This document shows, one piece after another, positions 1-6,506 of a stretch of DNA of 8,098 nucleotides (its first letter is position 1; every line of letters begins with the position of its first letter). The notes under the pieces were generated by a model that was not told the DNA's origin, made no database searches, and saw only the letters and a program-made list of their open reading frames with translations. This DNA comes from an uncultured Candidatus Nitrosopelagicus sp. (lineage in GTDB: Archaea > Thermoproteota > Nitrososphaeria > Nitrososphaerales > Nitrosopumilaceae): the NCBI GenBank assembly GCA_937896695.1, contig CALBOT010000141.1, positions 1-8,098 of the forward strand, in the 5' to 3' direction. The position numbers and the translations under genes are program-made.

Positions 1-747
1 TACACTTTACCAAAACCATTTGGAATTGACGGTTGCACCATGGATTCTGCTGATTGGACCATTGACACTGAACCATTTTCATGTGACCATCTTGACATTT
101 ACAACTTTGCAAAAGTGAAAGAGGCTACCCCTCTATCTGAAGTTGCATTAACTCATGTAAGTATACTTCCATATGAGAAACCAGATGTTGACGAATTAAA
201 TGAGTTAAATGACGACATTGCTACATATGAAAGACTTGTAATAACTGAAGAACAGCGCATTGAAAGAATGGGATATGAAATAACTAAAGAAAATATGAGT
301 GAGCATTCTTTCAAATATGATGGACTGATAACCAAAATTGCTGAATTAAACGACGAAGTTATAAAATTAAAAAACAAACTTTATGATTATGACAACCCGA
401 ATAGTTCAAGAACTTTTGTAGAAGGTGAAAATGTTCATATCACTGGAACTTTCAGAAGTAATACATATGCTCCAAATCAATTTGTATTTGCAGCACAAGC
501 TGAACATGTAGAAACAGGACAAATAGACTATGTTGGAATGTCACAAAAAACTAATGTCACCAAGAAAAAATCTGTAGATGTTGAATTGGGATGGACACCT
601 AAACAACCTGGCGAATATGTTCTGAAATTGTATGTGATGGATGCTACTACTATGGGCGCTGTACTAAAAAATCCAATAATTAATAATATCTATGTTGAAT
701 CTGCAAACACTAGTTTTTCTTTTGGTTCTGAATCTGCAAAAAACTAA
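1..747 (+). CDS. C-terminal part of an extracytoplasmic coiled-coil/Ig-like protein (5' end outside window)
   Basis: The frame is open from the first base of the window, and 13 codons precede the first ATG at position 40, so this is most likely the tail of a longer gene rather than a 235-residue protein starting at 40. Counting from the window edge, residues 1-60 include three cysteines (GCT, FSCDH), residues about 62-131 are a Glu/Lys/Asn-rich helical stretch with heptad-like hydrophobic spacing, probably a coiled coil, and residues about 138-235 form a beta-rich domain whose pattern (EGENVHITG near its start, WTPKQPGEYVLKLYV near its end) is that of the Ig-like domains of archaeal surface proteins. 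The chain ends in a Ser/Asn-rich tail with no membrane anchor. The gene stops 11 bases before the next one, which suggests an operon. Function is unknown. The missing N-terminal part may hold the catalytic or signal region. Its pairing with the next gene recalls transglutaminase/DUF4129 gene pairs, but no transglutaminase motif is visible in this part. Confidence 0.8.
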   Translation, partial: YTLPKPFGIDGCTMDSADWTIDTEPFSCDHLDIYNFAKVKEATPLSEVALTHVSILPYEKPDVDELNELNDDIATYERLVITEEQRIERMGYEITKENMSEHSFKYDGLITKIAELNDEVIKLKNKLYDYDNPNSSRTFVEGENVHITGTFRSNTYAPNQFVFAAQAEHVETGQIDYVGMSQKTNVTKKKSVDVELGWTPKQPGEYVLKLYVMDATTMGAVLKNPIINNIYVESANTSFSFGSESAKN

Positions 748-758
748 GATGAGTTGAT

Positions 759-2189
759 TTGAGAATTTCCAAATTCATTTTAAAACTATCTCTAATTCCT
801 TTCGCAATGGTTTTACTATTGGGTTTCACGCCACAGTCTTTTTCTGAAACTGAATTAAAAACTATTGAAATTTTTGTTCAACCTCCATCTGGCTTAACTA
901 CGGAAAATGATATGAAAAATAATGATCAAACGCCAAATTCTCCAAATCCCCCAAACTCAAGTGAATTGCCTACTGCATTTGTTACTGGCAATGAATATGC
1001 ATTAAACAGTAATGCGATATACATTAACACTGATGAAGGAATTTCTCTAAACAATTTGTTAATAGATCAAATTGAAACTGAGAAAAAAAATGTTAAACAC
1101 ACTGATGGTTTTTGGTCACGTGCTGATCAATTGATCATGGGAAATTTTGGTATAATCAATGCCTTACAAAACCCATTAACTGAAAACAATTATCATATTG
1201 AAGGTCAAAAATACTCTGAAAATACAAACTCAAATCTTGAATATTTTGTTCAAGAACGCGGATATGAACTTGATAGTTTACAAGACATTCCTAATCACAT
1301 GGTTACTCCAAAAAAATATGATCTATCTCGAGCTGTAAGTAAAGAAATTAGCAATCCTCTTTCTTCTGATTTGGATGTACAACATGTGCGTGATCTTAGG
1401 GATGTATCTCCAAATGCATTTGATTTCACTCCTCAGCAAGAAATGCAAATGTTTAGAGAATCTGTAAAAAATACTTCATTTAGTGTTGTAGGTACATTAA
1501 TGCCTAAACTAATGGTGGATGAGTCTTGGTTTGAACCTGAGTCTGCTGCTCAAAATAATTCTAATGTAAAAAATGATGGAAAACAAAATCCATCTCAAAA
1601 TATAATTGAATCTCAAAAACAACAAGAAGCGAAAAAACAAATTGAAGAAGAAAAAATTTTTCAAGAAACCTCTCACATCAAAGATCTAATAACTAATGCA
1701 GGATACGAACCAAATTATGATCTTCAAAACCCTTCTCATCTCCCATTATTTGAAATCATCACATCAATTGGCATGTTTGCAATCTCTTTCATTGCATGTC
1801 AATTAATAATACGTCGTTACAAAAATTCACAAAAAATTGTTTTATCCTCAATTATTGTTAAATCAAAATCTGATTATTTGATTGAAGTTAAATCTTTACT
1901 GGACACTGCTACTTCTTTGTACCGTCAAAATGAAATTAAGAATGCATATGAAAAACTCAGTCAGGCAATAAGATTATTTTATTCTAATAGACTTGAATTG
2001 GAAAAAGAAATCATAACTTCTGATCTTTTGCCTCTGTTAGGACGTTTTAGTAATCATGAAAAATCTCTTGTTGAAGAAAGTCTTCGTCTATCGGATATGA
2101 TTGAATTTGCAAAACATATTGAAAAAGACAATAAATTTGAACAAATTATTACTGAATTTTCAAAAATTGTCAGAAAAGAAAAAATCTAG
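759..2189 (+). CDS. Single-pass membrane protein, large outer region and cytoplasmic helical (DUF4129-like) domain
   Basis: This 476-residue protein begins at a TTG codon. An in-frame stop lies at 750-752, TTG is the only start that keeps the full signal peptide, and the next Met is residue 17, in the middle of the hydrophobic core. Residues 1-30 are a signal peptide or N-terminal anchor. Residues 31-325 are a polar, Asn/Ser/Pro-rich and largely disordered-looking outer region, ending in a Gln/Glu/Lys-rich helix at about 284-300. Residues 329-351 are a clear membrane helix followed by Arg-Arg-Tyr-Lys, which fits an inside-facing C-terminus. Residues 371-474 are an all-helical domain with the pattern ARxLYxxNxxxxAYxxLSxAIRLFYxxRL, similar to the C-terminal DUF4129 or TPR-like domain found in membrane proteins next to transglutaminase-like genes. 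That assignment comes from pattern only. It lies 11 bases after the upstream gene and 18 bases before the next, consistent with cotranscription. Function is not known. Confidence 0.82.
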   Translation: MRISKFILKLSLIPFAMVLLLGFTPQSFSETELKTIEIFVQPPSGLTTENDMKNNDQTPNSPNPPNSSELPTAFVTGNEYALNSNAIYINTDEGISLNNLLIDQIETEKKNVKHTDGFWSRADQLIMGNFGIINALQNPLTENNYHIEGQKYSENTNSNLEYFVQERGYELDSLQDIPNHMVTPKKYDLSRAVSKEISNPLSSDLDVQHVRDLRDVSPNAFDFTPQQEMQMFRESVKNTSFSVVGTLMPKLMVDESWFEPESAAQNNSNVKNDGKQNPSQNIIESQKQQEAKKQIEEEKIFQETSHIKDLITNAGYEPNYDLQNPSHLPLFEIITSIGMFAISFIACQLIIRRYKNSQKIVLSSIIVKSKSDYLIEVKSLLDTATSLYRQNEIKNAYEKLSQAIRLFYSNRLELEKEIITSDLLPLLGRFSNHEKSLVEESLRLSDMIEFAKHIEKDNKFEQIITEFSKIVRKEKI

Positions 2190-2207
2190 ATATTTTTGAT
2201 ATTATTT

Positions 2208-4664
2208 ATGAATAAAATAACAATATTTTCTGTTTGCATTATACTATTCGCAGTATTTTTTATGAACTTTGCAAATGCTGATGAAAAATTGTCAGAACCT
2301 GAAATTGCAATTCCTGATATAGTGATTGATTTCAGTGATGATAAAAATTGGTACGGTCTAAAATCTGGCGAAACTCCATATTGGACAATCAAAAATGGAG
2401 TTGGAAAATTTAACATTCAACCAGGAACACTTGAACCGGGAAAGAGACAGTTAGAATCTGCATCCATTGATTTTGAAAATCTATTGGGAGAAAGAATCGG
2501 TGAAGATTGGGTTTTAAGGTATAAGCTAACCATTGATGAGTTTAAAGTGGGTGGTGATTCTTCATGGTCTCAATTATTAATTGGGTTATTTTCAAAACCA
2601 TCCTCTGCTAATGCGCCAGACATAACACATGGTGATGCAAAACAATGGGGATTGGGTACTGCATTTATGACGGGTGTAGATATGAAGCGAACAATGTTGA
2701 TGTATGATTTGGGTTTTTATTTAGAATGGCATTCACAACCTCAAAAAGCTTCATTTGAAAATGAACGGGCACTTCCTGATGAAAACAAAACATATTGGAT
2801 AGAATATAGAAAAATGAAAAATTTTCTTACAGTAAGTATTTTTGATGATAGTTCATTTGAAAGGGAAACTTTGATTGAAAAACAACATACTGAAGGATGG
2901 GCTAATGTGGATGATCTAAAATATTTTAGATTATTTCCATTAATTGAAACAAATACTTCTGATGGTATCATTGTAGGAACTATTGATGATATTGAGTTTT
3001 ATAATAACAAAAGATTTGTAACAAAGAATTTTGATGAAAAAGAACTTGAAGAAATAAAGTCATTTGAACAGCGTTTAAATGAATTATTTGATAAACAAAA
3101 CCAATCAAAAATTGAGAAAGAAAATAAACGACTTGAAAAGCTAAAAAGAGAATCTATTCCTGAGTGGTTAAAGTTCCCTGCAGGTCTTTGGTCTGATTCT
3201 AAATTGTCTGATGAACAATTTTATCAAATAATTGAATATTTGGTTAAACAGGATATTCTTGCAATTCCACTTTCAAATTATGAATTATTTGACAATACTT
3301 ACAAACCTCAAACAATAACAATCCCTCCTGATCCTGAATGTGCTAATTGTATTGAAACTAAATTGATAACTCTCAGATGGATTTTGCCTGAAGAACTTGC
3401 AAAAAAAGGCTCAAACCCTCAAATATCTATTCAAACTCCTTTTGATGAAATCATTAGTCTTAGTACCACCAGTACTGATTCAATATCGTATGAAATAACA
3501 AATGAATTTGTTCCTGGAATATATGATGTAGATGTGATTTTTGCAAATGAAAAATTTTCTGCACCATCATTCATGTTGTTGGAAACTGAAATTCCAAAAT
3601 TACCATTTTGGATAAAAGATGACGCAAAAAAATGGTCTCTAGATGAAAAACCCATTGAAGATTTCAAAGATGTTTTATATTTTTTAATTCAAAAAAAAAT
3701 TATCAATATTGAACCTTCTGAATTTATAATTCCGGAATCTCTTCCTCCGCTAACTCAAAAAGAAATTCTTTTAACATATTTCCCTACAGATGATGAAAAA
3801 AATTCATTTGAACCATTTACTTGGAAGTATTTTGAAGATCATTCTAGAGGCATCTTTCAATATAGGGCTCAAGAATCTATGTCCATACAAACATCTGTAG
3901 GAAAAATATTGTATGATATTTCAAGACCATATGATCCGATATATAATGAGAATCAGGTTCCATACATTCTCATGGAATTATACAAGTATGAATCCAATCA
4001 AGATGCAAAATCTTTTGTTGATAAACATACTCGCGTTTACAATGCATTTTTTGATCAATCTGATATGAGTGGAACCTCTGATTTAACAGGAGATTGTATG
4101 TACAATAACCAAAAAAATATTGTCGAAGCAAGTATGGATGAAATACACATGATAATTTGCATCTATGATGACCTTGCATTACTAATTACAGCTTATGAAG
4201 ATTATCCAAATGTTAATTCATCATTAGTGTTTGACATTGCAGATATCATGTTTGAAAAAATACACAATGGAAATGAATCTCCAAAATTAGCAACAATTCT
4301 GAAACAAAATAGCTTTGAAGTTAAACCCGAGTCAAAAACTGAATCTTCTTCTGAACCAAATATTTCTCCTCAAAATGATTCTGAATTATCTGGAGCCAAA
4401 TTAGGAATTCAAAATTTTACTTGTATGAAAGATGATTTTGGAATGATCGAGATTAATGGTGAATTTGCAAATTCTGAAAAGTTTTTTGAAAAAATTGTTT
4501 TTAGTATTATTTTGAGGTCATATGACGGAACAAAATTGGCACAAGGTGATTCTGAAATTTTAAGTATTGAGCCATTTGAAATACGGAAATTTGATGGATA
4601 TGTAGAATTGAATCAACCCTTCTACGAATGTAGTGCAGTCATTGATTGGGATAAATCTGAGTAG
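2208..4664 (+). CDS. Secreted multidomain protein: jelly-roll-like, Ig-like, Trp modules, FxLYD-like end
   Basis: The ATG at 2208 gives 818 residues with a compact signal peptide (cleavage likely after Ala24, in FANA/DE). A TTG four codons upstream (2196) adds nothing. Residues about 37-267 form a beta-rich domain with many aromatic residues, and its opening (DFSDDKNWY) and closing (GTIDDIEFYNN) resemble concanavalin A/LamG-type jelly rolls, which often bind sugars. Residues 277-316 are a charged coiled coil. Residues 317-354 are a tryptophan module (IPEWLKF to ILAIP). Residues 371-461 are Ig-like and carry a CxxC (Cys378, Cys381). Residues 465-503 are a degenerate second module. Residues 504-705 are unrecognised and rich in acidic and aromatic residues. 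Residues 706-732 are a Ser/Glu/Pro linker, and residues 733-815 form an FxLYD-like beta domain in which Cys739 and Cys808 could form a disulfide. No C-terminal membrane helix is seen, so it is probably secreted or held by partners. Role unknown; binding to surface sugars is a guess from the fold. Confidence 0.85.
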   Translation: MNKITIFSVCIILFAVFFMNFANADEKLSEPEIAIPDIVIDFSDDKNWYGLKSGETPYWTIKNGVGKFNIQPGTLEPGKRQLESASIDFENLLGERIGEDWVLRYKLTIDEFKVGGDSSWSQLLIGLFSKPSSANAPDITHGDAKQWGLGTAFMTGVDMKRTMLMYDLGFYLEWHSQPQKASFENERALPDENKTYWIEYRKMKNFLTVSIFDDSSFERETLIEKQHTEGWANVDDLKYFRLFPLIETNTSDGIIVGTIDDIEFYNNKRFVTKNFDEKELEEIKSFEQRLNELFDKQNQSKIEKENKRLEKLKRESIPEWLKFPAGLWSDSKLSDEQFYQIIEYLVKQDILAIPLSNYELFDNTYKPQTITIPPDPECANCIETKLITLRWILPEELAKKGSNPQISIQTPFDEIISLSTTSTDSISYEITNEFVPGIYDVDVIFANEKFSAPSFMLLETEIPKLPFWIKDDAKKWSLDEKPIEDFKDVLYFLIQKKIINIEPSEFIIPESLPPLTQKEILLTYFPTDDEKNSFEPFTWKYFEDHSRGIFQYRAQESMSIQTSVGKILYDISRPYDPIYNENQVPYILMELYKYESNQDAKSFVDKHTRVYNAFFDQSDMSGTSDLTGDCMYNNQKNIVEASMDEIHMIICIYDDLALLITAYEDYPNVNSSLVFDIADIMFEKIHNGNESPKLATILKQNSFEVKPESKTESSSEPNISPQNDSELSGAKLGIQNFTCMKDDFGMIEINGEFANSEKFFEKIVFSIILRSYDGTKLAQGDSEILSIEPFEIRKFDGYVELNQPFYECSAVIDWDKSE
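3156..3269 (+). repeat. Tryptophan-rich helical module, copy 1
   Basis: This encodes residues 317-354 of the secreted multidomain protein. It fits the pattern [IV]-P-x-W-[LIV]-K, then a Trp, then F-x-x-x-I-x-Y-L-V and a closing I-x-x-[IV]-P. The second tryptophan is single (GLW) where the copies in the downstream gene have a WW pair. The middle of the module (EYLV) is nearly identical at DNA level to the first copy in the downstream gene. The module is widespread in secreted thaumarchaeal proteins; its function is not known to me. Confidence 0.8.
3600..3716 (+). repeat. Tryptophan-rich helical module, copy 2 (degenerate)
   Basis: This encodes residues 465-503 of the same protein. The opening LPFWIKDDAKKW and the closing LIQKKIINIEP keep the spacing of the module, but the WW pair is reduced to KW and the acidic/Asp turn has changed. 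It lies directly after the Ig-like domain, so the Ig-like domain is bracketed by the two copies. Confidence 0.6.
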
Positions 4665-4710
4665 TTTGTTCTAACTTTGTACTAATTCGAAAACCAAAAT
4701 ACATGTCTCG

Positions 4711-4739
4711 TTTTAATAACTGAATTTTTGATAAATTTC
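4711..4739 (+). promoter_or_regulatory. TATA-like box and probable leaderless start for the propeller gene
   Basis: The sequence TTTTAATAA at 4711-4719 lies in the only real gap (75 bases) of the plus-strand cluster. Its centre is about 25 bases before the ATG at 4740, the distance expected between an archaeal TATA box and the transcription start. Transcription would therefore begin at or next to the ATG, giving a leaderless mRNA. No Shine-Dalgarno-like sequence precedes the ATG, which agrees. A convincing BRE purine element just upstream is not visible. Confidence 0.5.
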
Positions 4740-6506
4740 ATGCAAATACGAAAGTATGCAATACTAGGTTTATTCGCAGCAATACTCCTGTCTGTTCCAA
4801 GCTCAGGTCTTGCAAATGCAGAATCTGTTCCAAACTGGGTTAAAACTAACGCAGGTTGGTGGGCAAGTGGAGATATTGATCAACAATCGTTTATTCAAGG
4901 AATTGAATATCTGGTTAACCAAGGAATAATCTCAGTTCCTGTCCAAAAAGTTTCTGGAGAGAAATCTGAAACTGTACCTGACTGGATTAAAAATACCGCA
5001 AGTTGGTGGGCAGAAGATGCAATCTCTGATGTTGAATTTGTTAGGGCAGTAGAGTTTCTAGTTGCTGAGAATATAATTTCTGTACAAGTTGATGCATTAA
5101 ATGAAATTAAAATGCCAACTTCAATCGGTAAAACCATAACTCTTGCAAAGTCTCCTGAAGGAACAAACTTTGATAGTCAAGAAATGGATTATTACGATGA
5201 AGACAAGTACAAGTTTGCAAAAAAACATGGTGATGGAATGGCATATCCTGGCGTAGTTATCGATGGTGAAAGAAGTGCAGTACATGTAACTTATGCTGAC
5301 ACTGTCAATGGAGAAACCAATATTTTATTCACATCAACTTATGATGGCGGAAATACTTGGACCGACCCAACAATTGTTAACGAACCTGGTAAAGCAAGCC
5401 GACCTCACATGGCCGGTGGTGCAATGTTGCAAGTAGGACCTGATGGTGAAATTTATGCACTATATGGTCACTCTATCAAAAATAAAAAAGTCATGGATGA
5501 AGGATTTGGACATGGTTATACCTACACAATCCTTGCACGTTCTGATGACGGTGGAAAAACATGGCCAATGCACACATTGATTGGTGATCCTAACACTCAC
5601 TATCATGATGCTGCAAATGGAATGATGCATTCAAAAACATTTGAAAGCTTTTCTATTCGTGATGATGGACGCATTTATGTGGCATGGCTAGACTCTAGAG
5701 GTCAACAAAATGGTGGTTATACAACCGGACAAGTACGTATGCAATATTCTGACACTAACGGAGAATCATTTTCAAAATCTGTTATAGTCAAAAACAAAGT
5801 TTGTCCATGTTGTGCAACTGATATCTGTTCAAAAACTACAGGTGAAACATTTGTCCAATACCGAAATGTAATTGGAAATTATGGTGAACCAAATTATCGT
5901 GATATTGTTGTCTCAAAATCCGATGATCACGGTGCAGTTTGGAGTCCACCAGAGCTTGTAGGTGATGACGGATATGAAACCAATGGATGCGCTCATGTCG
6001 TTTCGTCTATGGCACTTGATAGTAATGGTTACTTGCATACAGCATGGTATACAGGCGGTCGTTCTAACGCAGAAGGACCTGGTCTTTATTATGCAGTAAG
6101 CAAAGATGATGCTGAAACATGGTCTTATCCACTAAAAGTCTGGGGTGAAACATTCTTCCCTCCTGCACATATCAAAATCACTGTAGGCTCAGATGATGTT
6201 CCAAGAATGGCATGGTCTGATAGAACAGTTGATGGTGGTGCAGTATATACAGCTGCAGTTAACCCAAATACTGGAAAACTCACTGAAGCACAAAAAGTAG
6301 GCGTTGGTGACAATGCTTGGATTAGTTCTGTAGGTGGTGTTACCGCAATGACTTGGAATAGTTCAAGCGTTTGGGTAGACGAAGACAAACTAGACGAAGA
6401 CGGTGTTTTCGAAGACTGGAAGGATGGCCAATACTCCGGTGGAAACGTCAAGGATAAACAGACTAAAGGTGAAATCTTTGTTAGAATTTGGGATGACCGA
6501 TTATAG
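4740..6506 (+). CDS. Secreted Asp-box (BNR, sialidase-fold) beta-propeller with CPCC motif and two Trp modules
   Basis: The ATG at 4740 gives 588 residues with a signal peptide cut probably after Ala27 (LANA/ES). A TTG four codons upstream is less likely because the promoter spacing fits the ATG. Residues 30-67 and 79-115 are two tryptophan-rich modules. Residues about 165-545 form a beta-propeller with five Asp-boxes of the S/T-x-D-x-G-x-T-W type at 200-207, 268-275, 337-344 (degenerate), 394-401 and 454-461. This is the fold of sialidases and many non-enzymatic BNR proteins. No FRIP-type arginine motif is seen, so sialidase activity is doubtful. Between the third and fourth boxes lies Cys-Pro-Cys-Cys (355-358) with Cys363 nearby and Cys417 later. 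Histidines cluster at 287, 289 and 297, so a metal site is possible. The C-terminus (545-580) is acidic, with no anchor. The gene has its own promoter-like box and overlaps the thioredoxin-CcdA gene, which suggests a shared role in extracytoplasmic thiol or metal chemistry. Confidence 0.88.
   Translation: MQIRKYAILGLFAAILLSVPSSGLANAESVPNWVKTNAGWWASGDIDQQSFIQGIEYLVNQGIISVPVQKVSGEKSETVPDWIKNTASWWAEDAISDVEFVRAVEFLVAENIISVQVDALNEIKMPTSIGKTITLAKSPEGTNFDSQEMDYYDEDKYKFAKKHGDGMAYPGVVIDGERSAVHVTYADTVNGETNILFTSTYDGGNTWTDPTIVNEPGKASRPHMAGGAMLQVGPDGEIYALYGHSIKNKKVMDEGFGHGYTYTILARSDDGGKTWPMHTLIGDPNTHYHDAANGMMHSKTFESFSIRDDGRIYVAWLDSRGQQNGGYTTGQVRMQYSDTNGESFSKSVIVKNKVCPCCATDICSKTTGETFVQYRNVIGNYGEPNYRDIVVSKSDDHGAVWSPPELVGDDGYETNGCAHVVSSMALDSNGYLHTAWYTGGRSNAEGPGLYYAVSKDDAETWSYPLKVWGETFFPPAHIKITVGSDDVPRMAWSDRTVDGGAVYTAAVNPNTGKLTEAQKVGVGDNAWISSVGGVTAMTWNSSSVWVDEDKLDEDGVFEDWKDGQYSGGNVKDKQTKGEIFVRIWDDRL
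4827..4940 (+). repeat. Tryptophan-rich helical module, copy 3
   Basis: This encodes residues 30-67 of the propeller protein, just after the signal peptide cleavage site. It is the best match to the consensus: VPNWVK, then GWW, then FIQGIEYLV and a closing QGIISVP. The placement at the mature N-terminus suggests a helical stalk or docking unit in front of the propeller. Confidence 0.85.
4974..5084 (+). repeat. Tryptophan-rich helical module, copy 4
   Basis: This encodes residues 79-115 of the propeller protein, separated from copy 3 by an 11-residue linker. It has VPDWIK, then SWW, then FVRAVEFLV and a closing NIISV. The final proline of the other copies is missing. The two copies are clearly a tandem duplication at protein level but have diverged in DNA, so the duplication is old. 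Confidence 0.82.
6468..6472 (+). promoter_or_regulatory. Shine-Dalgarno-like GGTGA before the thioredoxin-CcdA gene
   Basis: GGTGA within AAAGGTGAAA matches the anti-Shine-Dalgarno end of archaeal 16S rRNA. It is 5 bases before a TTG (6478) in frame with the thioredoxin-CcdA gene but 20 bases before the ATG at 6493. It therefore either supports a TTG start or is chance sequence inside the last codons of the propeller gene. Confidence 0.35.

Noticed and set aside
2184..2191. Palindrome ATCTAGAT at the end of the membrane-protein gene
   Set aside because: Eight bases in AT-rich DNA is expected by chance, and no second copy or longer arms were seen.
2196..2207. TTG start four codons before the ATG of the large secreted protein
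   Set aside because: It has no ribosome-binding sequence, adds only four residues to a signal peptide that is already complete, and ATG is the stronger codon.
4665..4710. Possible terminator after the large secreted protein gene
   Set aside because: T-runs here are only three bases long and no stable hairpin is visible, so the evidence is too weak to call.
4728..4739. TTG start four codons before the ATG of the propeller gene
   Set aside because: The TATA-like box places the transcription start at about the ATG, so the TTG would probably not be in the mRNA.
6125..6451. Minus-strand open frame of 108 codons inside the propeller gene
   Set aside because: It is Ser/Thr/Pro-rich antisense of a well-supported coding region with clear Asp-boxes and has no start signals of its own.
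6403..6492. An upstream in-frame ATG that would extend the thioredoxin-CcdA protein by 30 residues
   Set aside because: It would overlap the propeller gene by more than 100 bases and put a polar stretch in front of a clear signal peptide.
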